From the NCBI GenBank assembly GCA_900547035.1, contig URFM01000018.1:1-58621 (forward strand): a DNA stretch of 58,621 bases, written 5' to 3'. The notes beneath the pieces are model-generated. The model saw only the letters and a program-made list of their open reading frames with translations. It did not search any database and had not been told where the DNA came from. Positions 1-7,597 of this stretch are shown in pieces. The position numbers and the translations under genes were made by a program. The DNA is from an uncultured Clostridium sp. GTDB taxonomy: Bacteria; Bacillota; Clostridia; Lachnospirales; Lachnospiraceae. Position 1 is the stretch's first letter; every line of letters starts with the position of its first letter.

Positions 1-83
1 ATCACTCGGGGCTAATGTTAAAATTTTTTCGGGACATTTTCAAAAATGCTTGACAGTGGGCTGCCACTTCAGCCAGGGTTGTT

Positions 84-593
84 TCATGAACCTCTCTCCA
101 GGGCCTGATCCGCTTCTTTCTCCCTCTGTTTTTTCTCCCTCAATTCCTTAAAGAAATCCTTCATCATTCCGGAGCATTCTTCACCCAAAATACCCTGGAT
201 GGTTTCTACCTGATGATTGAATCCATCCTGATGAAGCAGATCCAGCACAGAACCGGCGCAACCCGCCTTGGGATTCATACAGCCTATTACTACCCTTGGA
301 ATTCTTGCCTGAACAATGGCGCCGGCGCACATAGGGCAAGGCTCCAGAGTAACGTACATGGTGCAGTCCTCCAGCCGCCAGTCTCCTGCTTTTTTACAGG
401 CCTTTTTAATGGCAATAATTTCCGCATGGGAAAGGGTATTCTTGTCCGCCATCCGGCGATTGTATCCCCTTGCAATGATTTTGTTTTCCTGAACGATGAC
501 ACAGCCAATGGGAACATCCCCCAGGGCCGCCGCCTTCTTAGCCTGGCGTACCGCCTCCTTCATAAAGCGCTCGTCTTCCGTCATTCTTTTCAT
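84..593 (-). CDS. tadA: tRNA-specific adenosine deaminase
   Basis: Deaminates adenosine 34 to inosine in the tRNA-Arg(ACG) anticodon, in the cytoplasm. The zinc deaminase motifs are visible: a HAE triad in SHAEIIAI and the PCPMCAGAI motif holding the two zinc-ligand cysteines. The frame stays open upstream, but the ATG at 593 is chosen because an AGGAGG sits about 7 nt before it; this gives 169 residues, normal for TadA. It is divergent from the radical SAM gene at 832, with a dispersed repeat between them. The C-terminus after the domain is charged and low in complexity. No clear terminator follows before the window edge. Confidence 0.93.
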   Translation of the reverse strand: MKRMTEDERFMKEAVRQAKKAAALGDVPIGCVIVQENKIIARGYNRRMADKNTLSHAEIIAIKKACKKAGDWRLEDCTMYVTLEPCPMCAGAIVQARIPRVVIGCMNPKAGCAGSVLDLLHQDGFNHQVETIQGILGEECSGMMKDFFKELREKKQREKEADQALERGS

Positions 594-650
594 GGTGCTT
601 CCTCCTGGGAGTCTTTCTTTCCCCCGCCTTGTTCCTTCCGGGCCCTTGTG

Positions 651-735
651 ATATAATATGGACACTCGGCGTTTATTCGAGCCTGGTGCGAGTTATTCCG
701 GTCCACTTAACAAGACATCCCTCAAATTCAGTGGA
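651..735 (-). repeat. Diverged copy of a dispersed double-hairpin repeat
   Basis: Read on the minus strand this segment aligns with the two tandem units at 14424-14607. Shared blocks include GTTAAGTGGAC, CTCGCACYAGGCTCG and a trailing CATATTATA. It fills most of the intergenic space between tadA and the nrdG-like gene. Several positions differ from the two tandem copies, including bases of the stems, so this is the more decayed member. Confidence 0.7.
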
Positions 736-831
736 GTGAGTATGCTTACAATCGCTCAGACCAGAAAACATACTGTTCCGAACTGTTACCATTGTATTAG
801 AAAAATTGAAAAAAGAAAAGAGTATCTCACC

Positions 832-1527
832 ATGAAAATCTGCGGACTTCAAAAAACAACTCTTCTGGATTTCCCCGGCCATGTGGCAGCCACCATCTTT
901 ACAGGGGGGTGCAACTTTCGATGTCCCTTCTGCCACAACAGCGGTCTTCTTCCCTCCTGGACCCCCAAAGTTTATTCCGACGAAGAAATCCTGGACTTTC
1001 TGAAAAAGCGCCGGGGAATTTTAGAAGGCGTTTGCATCAGCGGAGGAGAGCCCTCTCTCCAGCCGGATCTGGAAGATTTTATCCGTCAGGTCCGGTCTCT
1101 GGGCCTTCTCGTCAAGCTGGACACCAACGGCTGCCGACCGGACCTTCTAAAAGACCTGTGCCGGAAAGGGCTTCTGGACTATGTGGCCATGGATATTAAA
1201 GCCGGACGGGAGCATTACCCCCAGGTCTCCGGAACCCCCGGATTGAATATGACGCTCATTGACGAGAGCATCCGCTTTCTCATCACAGGGAGTATTCCCT
1301 TTGAGTTTCGCACTACTGCCGTAAAAGGTCTGCATACCAAAGAAGATTTTCATCAAATCGGTCCTTGGATTGAAGGCTGCCCGCATTACTTTATCCAGAA
1401 CTTCACCGACAACGGGGAGGTGCTCTTTCCTGAAACCTTCCAGGCCTTTCACAAAGAAGAACTGGAGGAATTTGCCGAAATTGTGCGTCCATTTGTAGGA
1501 AAAGCCGCGCTGCGCGGTGTGGACTAA
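832..1527 (+). CDS. nrdG: Anaerobic ribonucleoside-triphosphate reductase activating protein (radical SAM)
   Basis: A radical SAM activase that would install the glycyl radical on anaerobic ribonucleotide reductase using S-adenosylmethionine and a 4Fe-4S cluster. The cluster motif CNFRCPFC (CxxxCxxC) lies at residues 27-34, followed by the GGEPSLQ glycine-rich SAM-binding segment. The ATG at 832 is chosen because family homology begins there (KICGLQKTTLLDFPG); the longer frame runs through the repeat at 651-735. The protein has 231 residues. No nrdD reductase lies in the window, so the partner is probably elsewhere, and a related glycyl-radical activase role cannot be excluded. The 3' end overlaps the convergent permease gene by 4 bp. 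Confidence 0.85.
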   Translation: MKICGLQKTTLLDFPGHVAATIFTGGCNFRCPFCHNSGLLPSWTPKVYSDEEILDFLKKRRGILEGVCISGGEPSLQPDLEDFIRQVRSLGLLVKLDTNGCRPDLLKDLCRKGLLDYVAMDIKAGREHYPQVSGTPGLNMTLIDESIRFLITGSIPFEFRTTAVKGLHTKEDFHQIGPWIEGCPHYFIQNFTDNGEVLFPETFQAFHKEELEEFAEIVRPFVGKAALRGVD

Positions 1528-2252
1528 CGGCGAAATTTCACCAATTTGATCCCTGCTCCGACCAAAAAGACCAGATACAGAATGCATATTCCGAAAAAAA
1601 TGGGGCCTTTTGCCCCCAGCACATCCTCCGCCTGGTTGGAATTCATTCCTAACAGCATCTGGGAATAGGGCCAAAAAATCCCGGCTTTGCCGTTGGCCCC
1701 CAAGAGTCCGGTAACTCCTCCTAAAACCCCGGCAATAATTGGGAGTGAGAAATTGGGTATCAGGGAGGCCGCCAAATATTGGAGGGCCGCAATCACGAAA
1801 GCACCCGGAATTCCCCTGGCCATCCAGAGCCAAATCTGTCCGGGCACAGGGAGAGAGAGTCCCGCCCACCTGCCCGCCAAAAGAAACAGTCCCAGAAACC
1901 AGATCATCGTAAGTACGGTCAGCTCCCATACCAACACCAGCTTTGCCAGATAGATGATTCCAACGGGAATTGGTCTGGAAAATAAGGTGTTCCGGTTTCC
2001 TCCAAAATTCTCATACCTCCAAAGGAACGCACAGTAGGTTCCAATAAGTGGTGCAAAGAAAAAGGTGGCGAAAAAAAGCGTTACCTGGGTCCACAAGGAA
2101 TACCATCTGGATTCCAAAAGATCCAGATTTGCCAGATAATTTCCGGTTCCCAGGAGAACAGGAATAACAGGGATTAAAAGAAAGGCTGGCCAGATCAAGG
2201 TTCCCCTGGCTTTCAGCCGCTCGCAGTAAACTGCTCGTCTCAGCATCTTCAT
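1524..2252 (-). CDS. Lantibiotic-immunity-type ABC transporter permease, third gene of exporter operon
   Basis: An integral membrane protein of 242 residues with about six hydrophobic segments, of the MutG/SpaG/CprC type that exports or excludes cationic peptides such as lantibiotics. An AGGAGG lies just before the ATG at 2252. It is the last gene of an operon with the permease at 2269 and the ATPase at 3027, separated from the former by 16 nt. Family placement rests on the two small permeases plus one ATPase layout next to a two-component system. Its stop overlaps the end of the convergent nrdG-like gene and no terminator is visible there. Confidence 0.75.
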   Translation of the reverse strand: MKMLRRAVYCERLKARGTLIWPAFLLIPVIPVLLGTGNYLANLDLLESRWYSLWTQVTLFFATFFFAPLIGTYCAFLWRYENFGGNRNTLFSRPIPVGIIYLAKLVLVWELTVLTMIWFLGLFLLAGRWAGLSLPVPGQIWLWMARGIPGAFVIAALQYLAASLIPNFSLPIIAGVLGGVTGLLGANGKAGIFWPYSQMLLGMNSNQAEDVLGAKGPIFFGICILYLVFLVGAGIKLVKFRR

Positions 2253-2268
2253 TTCATCATCCTCCTGA

Positions 2269-3030
2269 TTAGATTGTTTCCCGAATCATCCACAAAAAAC
2301 TTTTCCTCCCCTTAGAATAGAGGAACAATGCAACTAAAAGCAAAAACGCTGCCCAGCCTGCACGGTAACTGGTCCAATAGCATGTCGTATATCGTTTTGC
2401 CTCATCATAAATATAGCCCGCATTGCACAAAACTCCGTAATACCCCCAGGGAATTACATAACGCAATGGGGTGTTGGGCAAAAACCAGGAAAACAGCCCC
2501 GCAAAGGTCCCTCCAATGCTGATAAAAATCGGCGTCAGCTGGTTATAAAACCGCAAAGAAAGATTCAGCTGAAGAATAAAAATGCTGATCCCGGTTAAAA
2601 ACAAGGTGAAAAACAGCTGAAATCCTCTGAGCCAGGAAGCTCCGCCTGCCGGCACCGACAAAACCTCAAAGACCGCGCACTCCAGAATACTCAAAAACGT
2701 GAGATAAATCCCCCCCGTCAGGACTTTCCCCCGATAAATCCGGCCAGGTTCTTCAATAGTACAAATCCATTTATAGGTATTTCCCAACTGCTCCATATCG
2801 CACAAACGGCTGGCCAAAGCCGCCAGTGTAATGGGAACCAGAATCGTCGTCATTAAAAGCAGATTCAGGTAAATCATGATCCTCTGATCATTGATTGTTC
2901 CGGCATCTGATTCCTCAAAAGCCCACTCCATCCACAGTGCAATCAGCAGAAAAACCGCCGTAAACAGCAGCGGAATTCCCCTGCGCCGCAGCTTCATCTG
3001 TTCCAGGCAAAAGACGGTTCCCATTTTCAT
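2269..3030 (-). CDS. Lantibiotic-immunity-type ABC transporter permease, second gene of exporter operon
   Basis: A 253-residue integral membrane protein of the MutE/EpiE/SpaE/CprB permease type. It begins with a short cytoplasmic stretch (KMGTVFCLEQMKLRRRG) and then hydrophobic segments. The ATG at 3030 follows AAAGGAGG and overlaps the stop of the upstream ATPase by 4 bp, which indicates translational coupling. It should pair with the permease at 1524 to form the membrane channel of the exporter. No lantibiotic precursor or modification gene lies nearby, so this looks like resistance rather than producer self-immunity. Confidence 0.75.
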   Translation of the reverse strand: MKMGTVFCLEQMKLRRRGIPLLFTAVFLLIALWMEWAFEESDAGTINDQRIMIYLNLLLMTTILVPITLAALASRLCDMEQLGNTYKWICTIEEPGRIYRGKVLTGGIYLTFLSILECAVFEVLSVPAGGASWLRGFQLFFTLFLTGISIFILQLNLSLRFYNQLTPIFISIGGTFAGLFSWFLPNTPLRYVIPWGYYGVLCNAGYIYDEAKRYTTCYWTSYRAGWAAFLLLVALFLYSKGRKSFLWMIRETI

Positions 3031-3941
3031 AATCCCGCCTCCTTTACCATCCCCAGATAGAGGTCTTCCAGACTCTGCTTCTCTTCCTCCACCCGGTAAA
3101 GGTCAATCCCATGTTCCACCAGCCGGCGAAGAAGAGACGCCAGGGTACCGTCCGGAAGTTCCGGGCAAATCAGTCCCCCGGGACAGACCTGGGCCAGTAT
3201 TCCCGCCTGCTGTCTGAATATATTTGCCGCTCCTTCCTGGTCCGAGGTCCGAAGAATCAGGCGTCTCTGGCTCCTGGCACGCAGCATGGACAGGGTATCC
3301 TGAAATATCAGACGTCCTCCGGAAAGCATGCCGATATAATCCGCGGTCTGCTCCACCTCTGCCAGCAAATGGCTGGAAAGCATCACTGTCATTCCATATT
3401 TTTTCGGAAGCTCCTGAATCAGGCCGCGCATCTCATGGATTCCCGCAGGGTCCAGCCCATTGGTAGGCTCGTCCAGCAGTACCAGTTCCGGAGAGCCCAA
3501 AAGAGCATTTGCCAACCCCAGCCGCTGTTTCATACCAAGAGAAAAATGTGCGGTTTTCTTCTTTTCCTGACCTTTAAGTCTTACAATCTCCAACACGCGG
3601 TCAATCTCCGTTTCCGGAAGATTTCTCAGCAGGCAGCTGATTTTCAGATTCTCCCTTGCCGTCAGATTCCCGTAGTATGAGGGATTTTCAATCAAAGAAC
3701 CGGTGCCTTTTAAAATTTCCACCCGGCTTTTTTCTTCCATTGGCCTTCCATTGATCCAAATCTGTCCCTCATCCGGGCGCACCAGGCCCAAAAGCATTTT
3801 CATAGTGGTACTCTTTCCCGCTCCGTTCGGCCCCAAAAAGCCGTAAATCGCCTTCTTCGGCACCTCCAGCTTTACACCATCCACCACCGGCTTCCCGTGA
3901 TAGCATTTTGTCAAATTTTCCGTCCTTATCATCTCTTCCAT
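3027..3941 (-). CDS. Lantibiotic/antimicrobial-peptide ABC transporter ATP-binding protein
   Basis: The ATPase of the exporter, 304 residues, BcrA/MutF/CprA-like. Visible motifs are the Walker A GPNGAGKS near residue 37, the signature FSLGMKQR, and Walker B LVLLDEPTNGLDP. The C-terminal third carries the extra domain of this subfamily, ending in LEDLYLGM. The start at 3941 is preferred over the upstream one because CAGGAG precedes it and the family core begins just after. It is the first gene of the operon, divergent from the response regulator at 4133, which is the usual arrangement of CprABC with CprRK. Confidence 0.88.
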   Translation of the reverse strand: MEEMIRTENLTKCYHGKPVVDGVKLEVPKKAIYGFLGPNGAGKSTTMKMLLGLVRPDEGQIWINGRPMEEKSRVEILKGTGSLIENPSYYGNLTARENLKISCLLRNLPETEIDRVLEIVRLKGQEKKKTAHFSLGMKQRLGLANALLGSPELVLLDEPTNGLDPAGIHEMRGLIQELPKKYGMTVMLSSHLLAEVEQTADYIGMLSGGRLIFQDTLSMLRARSQRRLILRTSDQEGAANIFRQQAGILAQVCPGGLICPELPDGTLASLLRRLVEHGIDLYRVEEEKQSLEDLYLGMVKEAGL

Positions 3942-4007
3942 TTTGATTCTCCTGTCTGTCCAGGGCCGATTGTTCAGCCTGACCATTTTAATTGCAATAG
4001 TATCGTA

Positions 4008-4023
4008 CCTCAGGCACCTTAGG
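4008..4023. promoter_or_regulatory. Paired CCTNAGG repeats between exporter and two-component genes
   Basis: Two 7-bp near-palindromes, CCTCAGG and CCTTAGG, are repeated directly 9 bp apart in the 191-bp divergent intergenic region. Tandem repeats with about one helical turn of spacing are typical of OmpR-family response regulator sites, so this is a candidate operator. A TATAAT at 4094-4099 probably serves the response regulator gene. The link is inferred from position only. Confidence 0.3.
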
Positions 4024-4132
4024 CCCTCCTGTTCTCTGCCTTAATTTTCCCTTAAATCTTTCCTCCTCTCCTTTCGAAATTTTTCTCTTCCGCTATAATG
4101 GAAGATGAAAGTTTTTCAAAGGATGGTGTGCA

Positions 4133-4840
4133 ATGAAATTAACCGATGCGAGAATTCTGATTGTGGATGACCACCAGGAGCTGTGCCAGATGGTGCGGCA
4201 GATCTGCATTCAGGAGGGTTTTTGCCGGATTGAATCCGCTCTCTCCTGTTCCCAGGCGGAGCAAATCCTCAGGCAACATCCTGTGGATTTTCTGATTCTG
4301 GATGTAAATATGCCCTTTGAGGACGGATTTTCTTTTTTTCAGCGAATGAAATCCTTTCTGGACAGCCGTGGGATCCCAGTTCTGTTTTTATCTGCCAGAG
4401 ACCAGGATGAGGACCGGCTTTTGGGGCTGGGGCTGGGGGCGGATGACTATCTGACAAAGCCGTTTCTTCCCAAGGAGCTGATTCTCCGTTTAAGAGCGAT
4501 ACTGCGCCGGACATACGGCTCAGAAGAATCCCGCCCCCCAGTCTGTTTTATCGGAAGGCGGCAGGCTGATCTGGCCGCCGGGGTCGTCCGCCTTCCGGAT
4601 GGGAGCAGCATTTCCCTGGCTAATAAGGAATTTCAGCTTTTAAAACTGTTCTTGGAGAATCCGGGACGCATTCTCACCTTTGACCAGCTGTCGGAGGCCG
4701 TATGGGGAGAAAATTACTTTGGTTATGAAAATACTTTGACTGTGCATATTCGAAAGCTTCGGGAGAAAATTGAGGAGACACCCTCTGAACCGGAACATTT
4801 AATTACCATAAAAGGATTGGGGTACCGGATGGATTTATGA
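4133..4840 (+). CDS. OmpR-family response regulator of the exporter locus
   Basis: A 235-residue DNA-binding response regulator. The receiver domain has the acidic pocket DD at residues 12-13, the phosphoacceptor aspartate at residue 57 in LILDVNMP, and the conserved lysine in DYLTKPF. The C-terminal winged helix ends with the typical VHIRKLREKIE and TIKGLGYRMD segments. It overlaps the kinase gene by 4 bp (ATGA). By analogy with CprR and NsrR it would activate the divergent ABC operon when the kinase senses antimicrobial peptides. Confidence 0.92.
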   Translation: MKLTDARILIVDDHQELCQMVRQICIQEGFCRIESALSCSQAEQILRQHPVDFLILDVNMPFEDGFSFFQRMKSFLDSRGIPVLFLSARDQDEDRLLGLGLGADDYLTKPFLPKELILRLRAILRRTYGSEESRPPVCFIGRRQADLAAGVVRLPDGSSISLANKEFQLLKLFLENPGRILTFDQLSEAVWGENYFGYENTLTVHIRKLREKIEETPSEPEHLITIKGLGYRMDL

Positions 4841-6210
4841 AAAGTTTGATGAGAATTTATATTCGATATATTGTAACCGCTCTGGTATTGATTGTGGGTT
4901 TTGTGGCGATTCAGATTCTGATTTTATCCGGAATTACATTAAAGCTTTATGGGAATAACGGATATACCAGCCTCAGAATTGGAACAGCCTATGAACTTCT
5001 AAAGCAGGAGCCCCAGAACGCATGCGATTATCTGGAGGAACAAGGGGCCGCTTTTGCCATGCTTCTGGATCAGAACGGGAATCCTTACTGGAGCTATGAA
5101 CTGCCTGAAGAACTCAATCATCCCTACTCAATCAGCCAAGTGGCGTCCTTTAGCAGGTGGTATCTGGAGGACTATCCCGTTTCCGTATGGGGAGGAGATC
5201 TGGGGCTTTTGGTCGTAGGATATCCTAAGGGTACGGTATGGAACTATTATATTCACCAGGACATGAAAGGTCTGATGGGAGTGCTGACCTATTTTATGAT
5301 CAGCATCCCTATCACTATTACGGCGGCAGTGCTGATTCTTCTGGTATGCGGTTTCCGATATTACCGGAAAATGCGGATTCTGGCAGATGCCATCGGCCAG
5401 CTGGCCCTGGGCGAGAGCGTTCACCTCCCGGAAAGCGGTACCATGAGAGAGATTTCCAGTACCATCAACCAGACCTCCGACCGTCTGAGCGCTCAACGGG
5501 ATCAGCTGGGGCAGCGAGATTTGGCCAGAGCGGAATGGATTCAGGGCGTTTCCCATGATATCCGCACTCCCCTGTCTCTGATCCTGGGTTACGCGGACAT
5601 GATTGAACATCAACTTGGACCAGCAGACGAGCTTGGGAAAAAAGCCGGACTCATCCGAGGCCAAAGTCTGCGTATCCAGAAATTGATTGAAGATCTGAAT
5701 CTGACCTCCCGGCTGGAATACCGTATGCAGCCCCTTCGTCTCAAGGAAGTCTGTCCGGCTGTAGTGCTGCGAAGGGTAGCAGCAGATTTTTTAAATACTC
5801 TTCCCCGGCCGGAACAATATCCTTTTTCTATTCAAATCCACCCTGAATTTGAACGTTTTTGTCTTCAAGCCGATGAGGAACTTCTGGTTCGGGCCTTTCA
5901 GAACATCTTGGGGAATTCCATCCGGCACAATCCAGATGGCTGCCGGCTATCCACAGAAGCCTTCATACTGGAGAACAGCGCTGTCATTTCCTTTCAGGAC
6001 AGCGGCCAGGGACTGCCTCCTACCATTTGCCGCTATCTTAATGAAGGCATTCTTCCCGGCCCCGATCTGCATCTGATGGGTCTTAAAATTGTACGTCAGA
6101 TTATAGAAGCCTCCGGCGGAACCGTATCCTCCGGCCACGACGGGCATGAAATCCGCATCTGTTTTCCTCTTTCTTCTGCCGCCTCGAAGGCTTTCTCCTC
6201 TACGCGGTAA
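4837..6210 (+). CDS. Membrane sensor histidine kinase of the exporter locus
   Basis: A 457-residue kinase. Membrane segments lie near residues 12-34 and 148-172, with an extracellular sensor of about 110 residues between them. A HAMP-like linker follows, then the phosphoacceptor histidine at 240 in GVSHDIRTPLSLILGY, and an ATPase domain with N box NILGNSIRHNPDG and a short glycine box (DSGQGLP). It is translationally coupled to the response regulator. The architecture fits the CprK/NsrK/SpaK type. Its 3' end overlaps the convergent DUF6128-like gene by 11 bp. Confidence 0.88.
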   Translation: MKSLMRIYIRYIVTALVLIVGFVAIQILILSGITLKLYGNNGYTSLRIGTAYELLKQEPQNACDYLEEQGAAFAMLLDQNGNPYWSYELPEELNHPYSISQVASFSRWYLEDYPVSVWGGDLGLLVVGYPKGTVWNYYIHQDMKGLMGVLTYFMISIPITITAAVLILLVCGFRYYRKMRILADAIGQLALGESVHLPESGTMREISSTINQTSDRLSAQRDQLGQRDLARAEWIQGVSHDIRTPLSLILGYADMIEHQLGPADELGKKAGLIRGQSLRIQKLIEDLNLTSRLEYRMQPLRLKEVCPAVVLRRVAADFLNTLPRPEQYPFSIQIHPEFERFCLQADEELLVRAFQNILGNSIRHNPDGCRLSTEAFILENSAVISFQDSGQGLPPTICRYLNEGILPGPDLHLMGLKIVRQIIEASGGTVSSGHDGHEIRICFPLSSAASKAFSSTR

Positions 6211-7465
6211 AATGGTCTAATCGGATATCCGTATACCAATAGCCAAATCGCCCTCCCGGCGCCGACTGCCTCTTGGCTAGCACGAAATGAGGAAAGCCAA
6301 ACATAGACGCCATGTACTTTTCATTACTGTAGTAATTGCCCGGCACACCTAAAATATAGCGGCTTTCCTTGCCGTCCGGACCGCCCACCTTTGCCAGAAT
6401 CAGGTATCGATAATTGTAGTAGCCATGAAGAAGAAAGCTGTTATTCCCATAAGTCCAGATCTCCCTCGGCATAAGCCCGATGTCCTGGGGTTTTATAGTA
6501 AGGATCTCACAGCCGCCGGTACAGTCAAATGCCTGTATTTTGGGCCATCTTCTGGAGAACATCTCCCACAGCTGTCCCGGGCGCATAGCCTCCTTTTCCT
6601 CCTGTTCCAGCTGCTCTAAAATTCCAGGGTCCTCCAAAATCAGGTCCTGAGGTTCAGGGGAAGGAGATTCTGAAGGAGGCGAAGCTTCCGCCGGCTGGGA
6701 AACTTCCGGCTCTGCCGGACGCTCCCTCTGAAGCCGCGGACTGGCCTGGGCATCTATGGCTCTCCGGAATGCGCCGTTTCCGAAGGGACGGCCCGCAATG
6801 TGGTTTTCCCTCATTTCTTCCTGGCAAATGTCCCGCCTATTGTCCACTGCATTCGGAACGATCGGGAGGGGAGGCTCTTCAGACAAAGGCGCAGGCTCTT
6901 CCTTCAAATTTTTTATCGGCTGAAGGTCATACAGCGGTTCCGCCGCCGGCTGAGATTTTCTTTCTTCCATTTTCTCTTCTTCCTGCTTCTCCTCCTCCTG
7001 AATTTCCTGGTCCAGCTCAGCCGCAATCGTCTTTGCCTTCTGGTCCAGCTCCTCCTCCTTCCGTTCTCCGGAGGGAGCCGTTTCCGCCAGTTCCACCTGG
7101 GCCGCATGCGCTACCGCATCTTCCCAGATAGTCCGATAAGATCGCCAGTCATCTGAAGGCTCGTGGATCGAAAGCCCATAGCACTCCTCCATGGAAACAC
7201 CGGATCCTCCTACATTGTCCACCGCAACGGAGGTCCGGAATTCCCCGGCGCCTCCTCGCACAAAAATAGTCCCCAGGTTGATCTCCTTTCCCGGTGATAA
7301 CAAATAAACCCCCAGATCGCTGCCCCCAACGTATACTTTCTTCACATTGATACTGAGCCTGCACTGCCCATTTCTGGACTCCAGCTTTACAAATCCAATA
7401 TTTTTTCCCTTTATATCCCCTTCATATGCGTAAATATAGGATATCAATCTCCTGTAATTTGCCAT
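6200..7465 (-). CDS. DUF6128-type protein with acidic linker
   Basis: A 421-residue protein of unknown function that I recognise as a DUF6128-type protein found in Lachnospiraceae. The N-terminal 120 residues form a compact basic/glycine-rich domain (SYIYAYEGDIKGKNIGFVKLE). A long central linker rich in Glu, Pro, Ala and Lys follows (about residues 140-290), then a C-terminal globular domain with many aromatic residues (NNSFLLHGYYNYRYLILAKVGG). There is no signal peptide or membrane segment. The start at 7465 is preferred because GAGGTG precedes it. It stands alone between convergent and co-directional neighbours. Confidence 0.7.
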   Translation of the reverse strand: MANYRRLISYIYAYEGDIKGKNIGFVKLESRNGQCRLSINVKKVYVGGSDLGVYLLSPGKEINLGTIFVRGGAGEFRTSVAVDNVGGSGVSMEECYGLSIHEPSDDWRSYRTIWEDAVAHAAQVELAETAPSGERKEEELDQKAKTIAAELDQEIQEEEKQEEEKMEERKSQPAAEPLYDLQPIKNLKEEPAPLSEEPPLPIVPNAVDNRRDICQEEMRENHIAGRPFGNGAFRRAIDAQASPRLQRERPAEPEVSQPAEASPPSESPSPEPQDLILEDPGILEQLEQEEKEAMRPGQLWEMFSRRWPKIQAFDCTGGCEILTIKPQDIGLMPREIWTYGNNSFLLHGYYNYRYLILAKVGGPDGKESRYILGVPGNYYSNEKYMASMFGFPHFVLAKRQSAPGGRFGYWYTDIRLDHFTA

Positions 7466-7542
7466 ACGTTCACCTCGCCTTGATTGTATGTACGGTTTTT
7501 GCCCTGGTATCATTCTATGCGCATGGTCCGGAAAAGTATGAC

Positions 7543-7581
7543 AAAAAGGCCCCGAAAAGAGAAGATTCTCCTTCCGGGGCC
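7543..7581 (-). terminator. Intrinsic terminator after the sodium:solute symporter gene
   Basis: On the minus strand a GC-rich stem (GGCCCCG pairing with CGGGGCC, extended inwards by GGAGA and TCTCT) is followed by TTTTTG. It lies 17 nt past the symporter stop and separates it from the DUF6128-type gene. Confidence 0.85.
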
Positions 7582-7597
7582 CGGCAGAGTTTTTGTA

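Noticed and set aside
1..83. Possible SRP RNA or other small RNA downstream of tadA, as in many Firmicutes
   Set aside because: The expected conserved SRP helix 8 motifs (GGAA tetraloop region) are not seen, and only a weak hairpin is present.
40..87. Fifteen-codon minus-strand frame overlapping the tadA stop, with GGAGAGAGG upstream
   Set aside because: The ATGA overlap and ribosome-like site are tempting, but the peptide is very short, has no recognisable pattern, and such sites arise easily in this purine-rich strand.
1524..3941. Lantibiotic biosynthesis cluster around the immunity-type transporter
   Set aside because: No precursor peptide, LanB/LanC/LanM-type or leader protease genes are nearby.
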